Shown here in pieces: positions 28,940 through 38,275 of a stretch of 64,000 bases of DNA (position 1 is its first letter; each line of letters begins with the position of its first letter). Source of the stretch: Gammaproteobacteria bacterium. GTDB lineage: Bacteria > Pseudomonadota > Gammaproteobacteria > HK1. The notes below the pieces were generated by a model. That model worked only from the letters and a program-made list of their open reading frames with translations, did not search any database and was not told the DNA's origin. The position numbers and the translations under genes are program-made. Location of the stretch: positions 124,001 through 188,000 of the forward strand of contig JAJFJT010000036.1 in the NCBI GenBank assembly GCA_021773795.1, read 5' to 3'.

Positions 28940-30658
28940 ATGGCGATCTCGAATAACAAAATTCACCTGGGCGGCCTTGGCCGTAAACTGGTGCAGGATG
29001 GCCTGCTAGGCGAAGAAGAGGCTATCCAGGCTTTTCAGGACGCCCTCAAAGAGCGGGTTCCCTTTGTTTCTCATGTGGTGAGCAAGGGACTGGCAAACGC
29101 CAAGGCTATCGCGCAGGCGGCCGCCGAGGAATTTGGCCAGCCACTCATCGACATTGGCGCCCTGACACTTGATCAGGACGTCACCAAGCTGGTGGAAGAA
29201 AAGCTTATCCGCCAGCACCATGCCCTGCCTCTGCACAAGCGCGGCAACCGTCTCTTCATCGGCGTATCAGACCCCACCAATCTCCAGGCACTGGATGAAA
29301 TAAAATTTCATACTGGATCCAATATCGAAGCCATCCTGGTGGAGGAGGACAAGCTTACCCAGGCTATCGACTCCGCCCTGGAAGCCGCCGACACCTCCAT
29401 GTCGGACTTTGGTGGTGATGATGATCTGGAAGACTTCGATGATCTGGAGGTTGGCGACGAACAGGCCCCGGACGAAGATGATGCGCTGGAGGTGGACGAT
29501 GCACCGGTGGTGCGCTTCGTCAACAAGATCCTGCTGGATGCCATTAAGAAAGGCGCCTCGGACATCCATATCGAACCCTATGAGAAGTATGCCCGCGTGC
29601 GCTTGCGCCTAGACGGCATGCTCACCGAGACAGCCCGGCCACCGCTAGCGCTGTCGGGTAAGATTGCCGCGCGCATTAAGGTCATGGCGCGACTGGATGT
29701 CTCCGAGCGGCGCATACCCCAGGATGGCCGTATCAAACTGAAACTCTCGAAATCCAAATCAGTGGATTTTCGTGTCAGCACCTGCCCGACGCTGTTTGGC
29801 GAAAAGACCGTGATGCGTATCCTCGATTCAAGCATGAGCATCCCCCTAGATGCGCTCGGCTATGAGGACTTCCAAAAAGAGCTCTTCCTGGAAAATCTAA
29901 ACAAACCCTACGGCATGTTTCTTGTCACCGGCCCGACCGGTAGCGGCAAGACTGTCTCTCTGTATACCGGCATCAATATACTCAATACCGAAGACGTGAA
30001 TATCTCCACCGCCGAGGATCCGGTGGAAATTAACCTCGCCGGGGTTAACCAGGTGCAGGTAGATGAGAAGACCGGCATGACCTTCGAGAAAGCCCTCAAG
30101 GCCTTCCTGCGCCAGGACCCGGACATCATCCTGGTAGGCGAAATCCGCGATATGACCACTGGTGGTATCGCCATCAAGGCCGCGCAAACCGGGCACATGG
30201 TGATGTCTACCCTGCATACCAATGATGCACCGCAAACCCTGACCCGTATGATCGACATGGGCATCGCCCCCTTTGCTATCGCCACTGCGGTCAATATCAT
30301 TACCGCCCAGCGCCTTGCACGACGCTTGTGCAGTAACTGCAAACGCCCCATAGATATACCCAAGAAGGCCCTGCTCGCCGAGGGCTTTACTGAAGAAGAG
30401 GTGGATAGCGGACTCACGATTCACGAGGCAGTGGGCTGCGATCAGTGTAATGGCGGCTACAAGGGCCGAGTGGGGATCTATCAGGTGATGCCCATCTCCG
30501 AGGAGATGAAACGCCTGATCATGGAGGGCCGTAACGCCATCGATCTCGCAGACCAGGCACGGAAAGAGGGCATCCCCGACATCCGCCAATCAGCACTGAA
30601 AAAGGTCAAGGACGGTATGACCGATCTTAAAGAAATAAACCGGGTTACCCAGGAGTAA
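28940..30658 (+). CDS. pilB: type IV pilus assembly ATPase PilB
   Basis: 572 aa from ATG 28940 (GTG 28928 is an in-frame alternative but sits only 2 nt from the GGGAG ribosome site). It powers pilus extension at the inner membrane. Two N-terminal T2SSE-N domains are joined by an acidic linker (DDDLEDFDDLEVGDEQAPDE, about 155-185) to the ATPase: Walker A GPTGSGKT (about 331), Asp box, Walker B DIILVGEIRD and a zinc tetracysteine site (CSNCKRP, CDQCNGGYKGR). Operon with pilC and pilD. Confidence 0.95.
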   Translation: MAISNNKIHLGGLGRKLVQDGLLGEEEAIQAFQDALKERVPFVSHVVSKGLANAKAIAQAAAEEFGQPLIDIGALTLDQDVTKLVEEKLIRQHHALPLHKRGNRLFIGVSDPTNLQALDEIKFHTGSNIEAILVEEDKLTQAIDSALEAADTSMSDFGGDDDLEDFDDLEVGDEQAPDEDDALEVDDAPVVRFVNKILLDAIKKGASDIHIEPYEKYARVRLRLDGMLTETARPPLALSGKIAARIKVMARLDVSERRIPQDGRIKLKLSKSKSVDFRVSTCPTLFGEKTVMRILDSSMSIPLDALGYEDFQKELFLENLNKPYGMFLVTGPTGSGKTVSLYTGINILNTEDVNISTAEDPVEINLAGVNQVQVDEKTGMTFEKALKAFLRQDPDIILVGEIRDMTTGGIAIKAAQTGHMVMSTLHTNDAPQTLTRMIDMGIAPFAIATAVNIITAQRLARRLCSNCKRPIDIPKKALLAEGFTEEEVDSGLTIHEAVGCDQCNGGYKGRVGIYQVMPISEEMKRLIMEGRNAIDLADQARKEGIPDIRQSALKKVKDGMTDLKEINRVTQE

Positions 30659-30661
30659 GCC

Positions 30662-31885
30662 ATGGCTCAAGCTGCCATCAAAAGTGTCATGTTCCTGTGG
30701 GAGGGCATGGATCGTTCCGGGAAGCGCGTCAAAGGCGAAATGTCCGGAACCAGCGATGCCTTGATCAAGGCCGTGTTAAGGCGTCAGGGCGTTAACCCCC
30801 TGAAGGTCAGGAAAAAGCCTAAGCCGCTATTTGGTGGTAACAGCGGAAAACCGATCACCCCCAAGGATATCGCCATTTTCAGCCGCCAGATGTCTACCAT
30901 GATGTCTGCCGGTGTTGCCCTGGTGCAGTCCTTTGAGATCGTCGGACGCGGACACGAAAACCCCCGAATGCAGGAACTCATCCTGGCCATCAAGTCAGAT
31001 GTGGAGGCGGGCAACCGTCTGGCGGAAGCGCTGTCCAAACATCCGCTCTATTTCGACGATCTCTACGTCAACCTGATTCAGGCCGGTGAAGCCGCCGGTA
31101 TCCTTGAAGATCTGATGAACAAGATCGCCACCTACAAGGAGAAAACCGAGGCCATCAAGGCCAAGATAAAAAAGGCCCTGTTCTATCCCATCGCGGTGTT
31201 AGTGATGGCCTTCGTGGTCACCGCCGTGTTGATGATCTTCGTGATTCCCCAGTTTGCCGCCCTGTTCGCAGACTTCGGTGCCGACCTGCCTGCCATGACC
31301 GTGGTCGTGGTCAATATGTCGAATTTCTTCGTCGACTATTGGTACCTCATTTTTGGTGGTGTCGGGGGAGCCATCTGGGCCTTTGGCGAAGCGAAAAGGC
31401 GCAGCGAAGCCTTCCGCCACCTACTGCAACGCATCTCGCTGAAAATGCCCATTTTCGGAGCTATTCTGGTCAAGGCCACGCTCGCTCGCTTTGCCCGGAC
31501 CTTGGGCACCATGTTTGCTGCCGGTGTACCCTTGGTTGAGGCCATGGACTCGGTAGCGGGTGCCGCGGGTAACATCGTGTACTCCGAGGCCATCTATAAA
31601 ATGCGCGACGGCATCGCCACAGGCACCCAGCTGCAAGTCTGTATGCGGGAAACCAAGCTGTTTCCCAATATGGTGGTACAAATGGTTGCTATCGGTGAGG
31701 AATCCGGCTCCATTGACCACATGCTTGGCAAGATCGCAGACTTTTACGAAGAAGAAGTGGATAACGCGGTGGATGCCATGAGCAGTCTGATGGAGCCACT
31801 GATCATGGCGGTACTTGGGGTACTCATCGGTGGCCTCGTCATCGCCATGTACCTGCCGATCTTCAAAATGGGCCAAGTGGTCTAA
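30662..31885 (+). CDS. pilC: type IV pilus inner-membrane platform protein PilC
   Basis: 407 aa. Two repeated T2SSF domains (about 70-195 and 270-395), each beginning with FSRQMSTMMSAGVALVQSFE or FARTLGTMFAAGVPLVEAMD, and three membrane helices. It anchors PilB and may feed pilin into the growing fibre. The start has AGGAG 8 nt upstream and lies 3 nt after the pilB stop. Confidence 0.96.
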   Translation: MAQAAIKSVMFLWEGMDRSGKRVKGEMSGTSDALIKAVLRRQGVNPLKVRKKPKPLFGGNSGKPITPKDIAIFSRQMSTMMSAGVALVQSFEIVGRGHENPRMQELILAIKSDVEAGNRLAEALSKHPLYFDDLYVNLIQAGEAAGILEDLMNKIATYKEKTEAIKAKIKKALFYPIAVLVMAFVVTAVLMIFVIPQFAALFADFGADLPAMTVVVVNMSNFFVDYWYLIFGGVGGAIWAFGEAKRRSEAFRHLLQRISLKMPIFGAILVKATLARFARTLGTMFAAGVPLVEAMDSVAGAAGNIVYSEAIYKMRDGIATGTQLQVCMRETKLFPNMVVQMVAIGEESGSIDHMLGKIADFYEEEVDNAVDAMSSLMEPLIMAVLGVLIGGLVIAMYLPIFKMGQVV

Positions 31886-31929
31886 GCCACACCTCTCCCA
31901 CATCCCGTACGATATTTGCCGCTTCCGGA

Positions 31930-32808
31930 ATGAGTCTTAGCGTCTACCTGCAATCCCACCCTGGGGCCTTTGTGCTATGTGCCAGCCTGCTAGGCCTACT
32001 GATTGGCAGCTTCCTGAATGTGGTCATCCACCGCCTGCCACTGATGCTCCAGCAAGAATGGCATGATCAGTGTACCCAGCTGCTCGCAGGTGAAGAAGAA
32101 GCGCCGCAAAAAGGGGCCGAGCTAAACCTGATTCGTCCACGCTCACGCTGCCCAAAGTGTGGCCACGGCATCACCGCACTGGAAAATGTGCCGGTGCTCA
32201 GTTATCTGTGCCTGAGGGGCCGGTGCTCCGCCTGTGGCACCTCCATTCCCCTGCGCTATCCTCTGGTAGAAATCCTCGGAGGCCTTGTTGCCGCGGGTGC
32301 CGCCTGGCATTTTGGTTTCGGTACAGCGGCAGTGGCAGCGATGCTACTGGGATGGGCACTCATAGCGGCCAGCTTTATCGACTTTGATCACCAGCTACTG
32401 CCCGATTCCATCACCCTGCCACTGCTCTGGCTCGGTCTTGGGCTTAATCTCTTTGGCACCTTCACCACACTTGAATCCGCAGTCATCGGCGCCATCGCCG
32501 GCTACGGGGTCCTCTGGCTGATGTTCCACGCGTTTCGCCTGCTCACCGGCAAGGAGGGCATGGGTTATGGGGACTTCAAACTGTTAGCCATGTTTGGCGC
32601 CTGGCTAGGTTGGCATGCGCTGCCCGCCATCATTCTGCTGTCGTCACTGGCGGGCGCCATTATTGGCATCGCCCTGATTGCCCTGGGTGGCAGAGAACGC
32701 AATGTGCCCATCCCCTTTGGTCCCTATCTGGCACTGGCCGGCTGGATCGCCCTGTTCTGGGGCGACGATATTAACCATGCCTACCTGCGGTGGAGCGGGT
32801 TGGCATGA
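31930..32808 (+). CDS. pilD: prepilin peptidase / N-methyltransferase PilD
   Basis: 292 aa with about eight membrane segments. It removes the prepilin leader and methylates the new N-terminus. The cytoplasmic loop has the two CxxC pairs (RCPKCGHGI and RCSACGT), and the aspartic protease residues are in FIDFDHQLLPD and GMGYGDFKLLA (GxGD). Bifunctional length. Third gene of the pilBCD operon. Confidence 0.96.
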   Translation: MSLSVYLQSHPGAFVLCASLLGLLIGSFLNVVIHRLPLMLQQEWHDQCTQLLAGEEEAPQKGAELNLIRPRSRCPKCGHGITALENVPVLSYLCLRGRCSACGTSIPLRYPLVEILGGLVAAGAAWHFGFGTAAVAAMLLGWALIAASFIDFDHQLLPDSITLPLLWLGLGLNLFGTFTTLESAVIGAIAGYGVLWLMFHAFRLLTGKEGMGYGDFKLLAMFGAWLGWHALPAIILLSSLAGAIIGIALIALGGRERNVPIPFGPYLALAGWIALFWGDDINHAYLRWSGLA

Positions 32809-32857
32809 GTGCCCGGGCTGATAGCCATCCCTTTTGGGTGCCTTTCCAGACACTCCG

Positions 32858-33484
32858 GTGAAACGACCACTGGTCATTGGTCTAACCGGTGGAATCGGCT
32901 GCGGCAAAAGTGCTGTTGCGGATTGTTTTTCTAAACTGGGTGTCCCCGTCATTGATGCGGATCAACTCGCACTGGAACTGGTGCAGCCCGGAAAGCCTGC
33001 ATTAGCTGAAATCGCAGCCACCTTTGGTCCAAAAATGTTGAGCTCTGAGGGCCAGCTGGATCGCGCCCGGATGCGCCACCTGATCTTTTCTGATGCGGTG
33101 GAAAAGATACGTTTGGAAGCCATCCTGCATCCAAAAATTCGCGCCCGAATAAAAACTGATATCAGCGCACTGCAGGCTTGCTACTGTGTGCTGGTCATCC
33201 CCCTTTTACTGGAAACCGGCTACACCGAAATGGTCAACCGCATATTGGTAGTCGATGTAGAAACAGCAACTCAAGTGGATCGGGTTATGCGCCGTGATAG
33301 CAGTTCACATAACGACGTCGCACGCATCATGGCCACCCAGATAAGCCGTAAAAAACGACTGGCTGCCGCTGATGATGTACTGAACAACGAGGGAGATCTG
33401 CAGACCCTGGAACGTGCAGTCCAGATCCTGCACCGACACTATCTTGAACGCTGCAAACAGCCCGGCAGGATGAACACTCCATAA
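32858..33484 (+). CDS. coaE: dephospho-CoA kinase
   Basis: 208 aa from GTG 32858 (MKRPLVIGLTGG-type start; TTG 32834 is an upstream alternative). It phosphorylates the ribose 3'-hydroxyl of dephospho-CoA, the last step of CoA synthesis. P-loop GLTGGIGCGKSAV, VPVIDADQLA (substrate Asp) and the lid with RVMRRD and ATQISRKKRLAAADDVLNNEG are visible. It follows pilD by 49 nt, the conserved pilBCD-coaE order. Confidence 0.95.
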   Translation: MKRPLVIGLTGGIGCGKSAVADCFSKLGVPVIDADQLALELVQPGKPALAEIAATFGPKMLSSEGQLDRARMRHLIFSDAVEKIRLEAILHPKIRARIKTDISALQACYCVLVIPLLLETGYTEMVNRILVVDVETATQVDRVMRRDSSSHNDVARIMATQISRKKRLAAADDVLNNEGDLQTLERAVQILHRHYLERCKQPGRMNTP

Positions 33485-33504
33485 CGCGCACAGAGCGCCA
33501 ACCA

Positions 33505-33672
33505 GTCCTTAGGACTCGGGCGGTAATAATGTTGCCATTTCAGGTGTCGAGGCACCCGAGTGGCCAGGCGCGAGGAGGGCGAATAGTCGTTCTATTCAAC
33601 CGACGAGCAACGCCGCCAAGCGGGATGCATCGGCTCTCGAAGTGATAATGTCATTGTCGTTCAAGTCCTTAG
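33505..33672. mobile_element. MITE-like repeat family C, copy 1 (168 bp)
   Basis: Matches 63478-63695. Imperfect inverted ends (cttaggactcg at left, caagtccttag at right) with shared internal blocks such as gcgaatagtc and ccgacgagcaacgccgccaa. It fills most of the 259-bp coaE-zapD gap (33485-33743); no gene is seen in that gap. Confidence 0.8.
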
Positions 33673-33743
33673 TATTTCCCCTCGCTCTGTGTCAGTATCC
33701 GGGGGTTGAATTGAAATGAGGTGGGAGAAACGGCACGGCAACC

Positions 33744-34517
33744 ATGTCCAGCGATACCGTCATCTATGAACAACCGCTAAATGAGCGCATGCGTTCACTG
33801 CTGCGTATCGAGTATCTGCTTGATCGCATCCATGCCCGCATTGATGTTCCGGACCAATGGTCGAACCGCTCCACCCTGGAAAGCATACTTGAAACCCAGG
33901 CCCTGCTCTCGCGTAGCGATCTGAAGACTGAATTCATCAAGGAACTGGAGCGCCATGCCAGCACCCTTGCCGCTCTATACCAAAACCCCGGCGTCGACCC
34001 CGCGCGCCTGAATACCGTCCATAGTCAGGTGCAGGGCTTGCTACAATCCTTGCGTAGCCGGGAAAATGGACTCGCCCAACCCTTGAAAAATAGCGAGTTG
34101 CTCAACACCGTATGTCAGCGCATCAGCATTCCCGCCGGCACTTGCGATTTTGATCTCCCTACCTACCACTTCTGGCTGCAAACACCGGCGGCACAACGAC
34201 TCGCCGACCTGCACGAGTGGGCATCCAGCTTTGATGAGATAGACCAGGTAGTAAAGCTGTGCCTGAAACTGACCCGCGAAAGCGCAGAAGCTAGCCACGA
34301 AAGTGCCCTCGAGGGATTCTTTCAACGCAATCTGGATCACACCAGCCCTTGCCAGTTGATCCGTGTCCAGTTACCCGCCGGAGTGCCCTGGTTTCCTGAA
34401 ATCAGCGCCGGCCGGCATCGCCTCAGTATTCGCATGCTGAGTCAGGATAGCGCCAATGAGCGCCCGACCCAGATCTCCGAGAATGTGGATTTTGGCCTGC
34501 ACTGTTGCAAGCTTTAA
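33744..34517 (+). CDS. zapD: cell division protein ZapD
   Basis: 257 aa. ZapD (formerly YacF/DUF1342) cross-links FtsZ filaments at the division ring. Recognisable by YEQPLNERMRSLLRIEYLL at the N-terminus, LLNTVCQRISIPAGTCDFDLP and CQLIRVQLP near the C-terminus. It has no signal peptide. Separated from coaE by a family C repeat, it is followed 16 nt later by yacG as in many gammaproteobacteria. Confidence 0.94.
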   Translation: MSSDTVIYEQPLNERMRSLLRIEYLLDRIHARIDVPDQWSNRSTLESILETQALLSRSDLKTEFIKELERHASTLAALYQNPGVDPARLNTVHSQVQGLLQSLRSRENGLAQPLKNSELLNTVCQRISIPAGTCDFDLPTYHFWLQTPAAQRLADLHEWASSFDEIDQVVKLCLKLTRESAEASHESALEGFFQRNLDHTSPCQLIRVQLPAGVPWFPEISAGRHRLSIRMLSQDSANERPTQISENVDFGLHCCKL

Positions 34518-34533
34518 GGAGCATCCGAACATC

Positions 34534-34719
34534 ATGGCAAAGATAAAATGCCCGAACTGCGGTCGTCTCCGTGAGTGGTCTACCCAAAACCCGTGGCGCC
34601 CCTTTTGCAGTGAGCGCTGCCGAAGCATAGACCTTGGGGAATGGTTTAATGAAAACCGCGTCATGAATGACGATCAGGGCCCGGAAAATAGCGATGATGT
34701 GCTCCTGGACACGGACTAA
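34534..34719 (+). CDS. yacG: DNA gyrase inhibitor YacG, zinc-binding
   Basis: 61 aa. Four cysteines (Cys6, Cys9, Cys25, Cys29) in CPNCG and CSERC form a zinc knuckle; the block CSERCRSIDLGEWFNE is the family signature. The E. coli protein binds GyrB and inhibits gyrase. The acidic tail is typical. The start is 16 nt after zapD with AAGGAG in between. Confidence 0.95.
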   Translation: MAKIKCPNCGRLREWSTQNPWRPFCSERCRSIDLGEWFNENRVMNDDQGPENSDDVLLDTD

Positions 34720-34729
34720 ACGGAGCTAA

Positions 34730-34788
34730 GGAAGCTCTGATCCATTCGTGAACTCGTATCTTGCGCCCAGAATAAATCAGAGTTTCCC
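34730..34788. repeat. 59-bp palindrome-ended repeat, copy 2
   Basis: Ends ggaagctctgat and aatcagagtttcc, centre ctcgtatcttgcgcccag, same family as 6963-7022. It separates the convergent yacG and fructosamine kinase-like genes and could serve as their shared terminator hairpin. Confidence 0.85.
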
Positions 34789-34793
34789 CTAAT

Positions 34794-35678
34794 CTAAATC
34801 TCCGCTAGCAACTGCCCCAGCATGCCCTCGGCTTGCGCTAAGTATCCCCCGCCAAATAAATTGTAGTGATTGAGAATGTGGTAGAGGTTATAGAGCCCCT
34901 TGCGTAGCCCATAACCCGCATCCAGCGGCCACGCCTCCCGGTAAGCGGCATAGAACTCCGAAGAAAAACCACCAAAAAGCTCGGTCATGGCCACATCGGC
35001 CTCACGGTCACCAAAGTACACCGCTGGGTCAAACAACACCGGGGCGCCATTCATATCGAGTGCATAATTTCCCGACCACAGATCACCGTGGAGCAGGCTT
35101 GCCGCTGGTTGGTAATCACCAAAAAACTGCCCCAACGAGGTTGCAAGCCGATCTGCCTTGCGTTCCAAACCCCCGCCTGCACCACGCCTGACCGCCAGCT
35201 CCACCTGAAAAAGCAGTCGCCGCTCGCGATAGAAATCGACCCAGTTGTCCATGGAATCATTGGATTGCGGTGTCGAACCAATGGTGTTATCCCGATGCCA
35301 ACCAAATTGCTCGCGGCTATGACGATGCATGGCGGCCAACTGTTGGCCCAGGCAACGAGCACTATCGCTGCGAGCTGAGCCAAAAGCGATATGCTCCATC
35401 ACCAAATAGGCCGTCCCGTCTATGCTGCCACTACACACGGGATGGGGGACCCGAATGGCACCGCTGGCCTCCATCTCTGCAAGCCCCTCGGCCTCCGCGC
35501 TGAACATTTCCAGGCCCTCCGCACGGTTCAGCTTGAGGAAATAGCGCGTATTCCCTCCTTCCAATAAATAGGCCGAGTTGATGCAACCACCCCCTACGGC
35601 ACGGGTGGAGTCGATAGCAAATGGTCGGGCAGTGGACGTACTGATGATCTCTGCGATCTTTTCCCTGGATATTTCCAT
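34794..35678 (-). CDS. fructosamine/ketosamine-3-kinase family protein
   Basis: 294 aa from ATG 35678 (GGGA about 9 nt upstream; ATG 35693 is an alternative). Members phosphorylate sugar adducts on protein amines, causing deglycation. Kinase-fold features: GGCINSAYLLEGGNTRYFLKLN, LLHGDLWSGNYALD (catalytic Asp and Asn) and LFDPAVYFGDREADVAMTELFGG, the metal and substrate region. The 3' end abuts the 59-bp repeat. Family membership is clear; the substrate is inferred. Confidence 0.9.
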   Translation of the reverse strand: MEISREKIAEIISTSTARPFAIDSTRAVGGGCINSAYLLEGGNTRYFLKLNRAEGLEMFSAEAEGLAEMEASGAIRVPHPVCSGSIDGTAYLVMEHIAFGSARSDSARCLGQQLAAMHRHSREQFGWHRDNTIGSTPQSNDSMDNWVDFYRERRLLFQVELAVRRGAGGGLERKADRLATSLGQFFGDYQPAASLLHGDLWSGNYALDMNGAPVLFDPAVYFGDREADVAMTELFGGFSSEFYAAYREAWPLDAGYGLRKGLYNLYHILNHYNLFGGGYLAQAEGMLGQLLAEI

Positions 35679-35712
35679 CAGTAGGAGTCCCATCCATCAA
35701 GGTGAGGAATCT

Positions 35713-36771
35713 TCACGCCGGCGTATTCTCCCCGAAATCCAATTCCAGCTCCTGGTGCAAACTGGCGAGCATCTGCACCGTCTGTTGATAGGCGGCGCTC
35801 ACCTGTAGAGCTTCGTGCTCCGGCAGATGACGACCATGCAAACGCGCCAGACGCGTTGAGGTTACGGCAAGGTGGCCCGGCTTGAGCTCGTCAAGAATCT
35901 GTAATGCCCCCTGGCGATCGTTACAGACGAGGACCATATCGCAGCCTGCCTCCAGGGCAAGCTGCGCTCGCTCCACTGGATTACCACCTATGGCAGCGCC
36001 CGCCATGGTCAAATCATCACTGAATATCGCACCCTGGAAATTGAGCTGCCGACGCAAAATTTCCAGCAGCCAGATACGGGAAAAACCGGCCGGGTAGTGA
36101 TCCACCTCTGGATACAGCACATGTGCTGGCATCACCGCGGACAAGCCAAAGTGAAACATGCGTTCAAAGGCGAGCATATCGTCGAGGCGGATGGTTTCAA
36201 GATTGCGGTTATCTACCGGCAGGCTGGTATGGGAATCCTCTTTCACCGAGCCGTGGCCGGGAAAATGCTTGCCCACCGCCGCCATACCGCCCTTTCCCAT
36301 ACCACGCATAAGCATACGTCCGAGACGGGCAATGATCTCCGGATTACGATGCAGTGCACGGTCGCCGATCACCCGGCTTTTCGCCTGGCGCACGTCTAAC
36401 ACTGGCGCAAAACTGATATCCACACCCAAGGCGCGCAATTCCACTGCCATCAACCATCCAAAATGCTCGGCCAAGGCCAAAGCCTGCTCTGGCTTCTCAT
36501 CGTACAAGGACCCCAGACGTGCCGGGGCTGGCAAGGGAGTAAAGGCATGGCGAAAACGCTGCACCCTGCCCCCTTCCTGATCCACAGCAACCAACAACTG
36601 CGGCGTACGCAAGCCGTGAATCTGCTCGACCATGCACTGTAATTGCCGCGGGTCCTGATAATTACGGCTGAATAGAATCACCCCGCCTACCAACGGATGA
36701 CACAATAGCTCCCGCTCCTCGCTAGTGAGCCCCGTGGACTCGAGATCGAGCATGACTGGACCAAGGGTCAT
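35713..36771 (-). CDS. nagZ: beta-N-acetylhexosaminidase NagZ
   Basis: 352 aa, GH3 family, cytoplasmic. It removes GlcNAc from anhydro-muropeptides during cell-wall recycling. Motifs: VDQEGGRVQRF, GKHFPGHGSVKEDSHTSLP (catalytic His and Asp loop) and FSDDLTMAGA (nucleophile Asp). Length slightly above E. coli NagZ. It lies 34 nt upstream of the fructosamine kinase-like gene on the same strand. Confidence 0.95.
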   Translation of the reverse strand: MTLGPVMLDLESTGLTSEERELLCHPLVGGVILFSRNYQDPRQLQCMVEQIHGLRTPQLLVAVDQEGGRVQRFRHAFTPLPAPARLGSLYDEKPEQALALAEHFGWLMAVELRALGVDISFAPVLDVRQAKSRVIGDRALHRNPEIIARLGRMLMRGMGKGGMAAVGKHFPGHGSVKEDSHTSLPVDNRNLETIRLDDMLAFERMFHFGLSAVMPAHVLYPEVDHYPAGFSRIWLLEILRRQLNFQGAIFSDDLTMAGAAIGGNPVERAQLALEAGCDMVLVCNDRQGALQILDELKPGHLAVTSTRLARLHGRHLPEHEALQVSAAYQQTVQMLASLHQELELDFGENTPA

Positions 36772-36918
36772 GGTTTTGTTTCCAATTCAAGATTCGGTAT
36801 TTAGGGCCGCTAGCCCACCCAACAAACTGATATTATCGCGCAAAAGCCAGTGCCGGCTCGCCCACCGTTTTATCAATTGCCTTGGGAGGCTGTCGGACTT
36901 AGGCAGGGAAAACATAAA

Positions 36919-37341
36919 ATGACCAGACCATTCATCGTGCAGCTCATGGGAACCAGCGTCGCCATGCTAATGCTGCTACTAAGCACCGGCCTGCACGCGG
37001 CGGAAGATGGGGCCAAACCTGCCGAGGCGGAATACTACAAATTGCGCCCGGATCTGGTGGCCAATCTACAAAGTAGAGGTCGCCCCCATTTCCTCATGCT
37101 CACGGCGCAGGTGATGAGCCGGGGCTCGGACGGCATTAAGGCTGCCCAATACCACACCCCCGCACTGCGCCATCAGATCTTGCTACTCATGGGAGATCAG
37201 TCCGCTAACGTTCTGAAAACCCTGGAGGGCAAAAAGAAACTGCAGGCCGATATCCTGGCAATTATTCAGGAAGTGTTGACCGAAGAAACCGGGGAACCGC
37301 AAATAGAGGCCGTGTACTTCACTGACTTCGTCATCGAATAG
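36919..37341 (+). CDS. FliL-like single-pass membrane protein
   Basis: 140 aa from ATG 36919 (AGGGAA upstream). An N-terminal membrane or signal segment (about 8-27), then a periplasmic domain with EAEYYKLRPDLVANLQ, LRHQILLLMGDQSANVLKTLEGKK and the final VYFTDFVIE typical of FliL. FliL stabilises flagellar stators, but no flagellar genes are nearby, so this is an orphan homologue. It could act on another envelope ring or be a stray flagellar gene. Confidence 0.8.
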   Translation: MTRPFIVQLMGTSVAMLMLLLSTGLHAAEDGAKPAEAEYYKLRPDLVANLQSRGRPHFLMLTAQVMSRGSDGIKAAQYHTPALRHQILLLMGDQSANVLKTLEGKKKLQADILAIIQEVLTEETGEPQIEAVYFTDFVIE

Positions 37342-37356
37342 CCTTCCGGGTCTTTA

Positions 37357-37496
37357 GGGCACCTCCAAAAACACACTATCGTCGCAATACGGCGCTTCTC
37401 GCAAAAAAGTTTCGCTTACCTATCAAACATAGGCTGCACTCAACTTTTTTACTCATGCCTTGTCTTGCCTAGAAACTTGAGCTTTTAGAGGCACCC
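37357..37496. mobile_element. MITE-like repeat family B, copy 2 (140 bp)
   Basis: Ends gggcacctccaaaa and ttttagaggcaccc are inverted repeats. The interior matches 28644-28796. The right end (37469-37496) is inside the reading frame of the next gene and encodes its last residues and stop. Confidence 0.88.
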
Positions 37497-38275
37497 TTTA
37501 CATCGAGTCGATCCCGCAAGCGATCTCCCAGTAAATTTACCGCCAGTACCACCGCCAGTATCGCCACTCCCGGCGCCAATACCAAGTGCGGTGCAACCAG
37601 CAAATAACGGGTACCATCCCGCAACATACTGCCCCACGAAGCTGCCGGTGGTTGTACCCCCAGCCCCAGAAAAGAAAGCCCGGCCTCGGCAATCACTGCA
37701 CCTGCCACCGCAAAAGTCGCCTCCACAATCAGCGGTGCCGCCAACAAGGGAATAAGGTGGCGCATGAGGATCCGCCAGGTGCCACTACCCAAGGCCAGCG
37801 CTGCACGCACATGCTCGCGGTGCTTGAGTGAGAGCGTCTGGGCACGGGCCAGGCGGGCAAAACCCACCCAACCCACCACCGACAGGGCAATGATGACGTT
37901 TTTCTCCCCCGGCCCCAGCACCCCGGAAAGGGCGATGGCCAGCAATATGCCGGGAAAGGCGAGAAAGATATCGATAATACGTACCGTCAGGTGATCCCAA
38001 AGGCCGCCGCTCCAGGCACTGAGCGTACCCACTACCGTGCCAAAGGCCAGGGCAATCGCCACTACCAGCACCGACACCACGAAAGAGGTGCGCGCTCCCA
38101 CCACCACGCGCTCCCAGACCGGACGTCCCAGTTCATCATGACCGAGCCAGCTTTCGGCTCCTGGAGCCTCCAGTATGCGTGGTAAATCCACTTCATTGGG
38201 CTCCAGCGGCAAAAAAGGTCCCCCCAGGGCACACAGGGCCCAGACCAGCAATACGAAAGCGGGGAGCATTTTCAC
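37469..38275 (-). CDS. DppC-like ABC transporter permease
   Basis: 268 aa from GTG 38275, overlapping the DppB-like stop as GTGA. About five to six membrane helices and the permease signature ALALGSGTWRILMRHLIPLL (EAA-type loop contacting the ATPase) and AEAGLSFLGLGVQPPAASWG. Family substrates are peptides or nickel. The last residues GASKSSSF are encoded by the family B repeat, so the original C-terminus was replaced. No ATPase or binding protein gene is present. Confidence 0.9.
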   Translation of the reverse strand: MKMLPAFVLLVWALCALGGPFLPLEPNEVDLPRILEAPGAESWLGHDELGRPVWERVVVGARTSFVVSVLVVAIALAFGTVVGTLSAWSGGLWDHLTVRIIDIFLAFPGILLAIALSGVLGPGEKNVIIALSVVGWVGFARLARAQTLSLKHREHVRAALALGSGTWRILMRHLIPLLAAPLIVEATFAVAGAVIAEAGLSFLGLGVQPPAASWGSMLRDGTRYLLVAPHLVLAPGVAILAVVLAVNLLGDRLRDRLDVKGASKSSSF

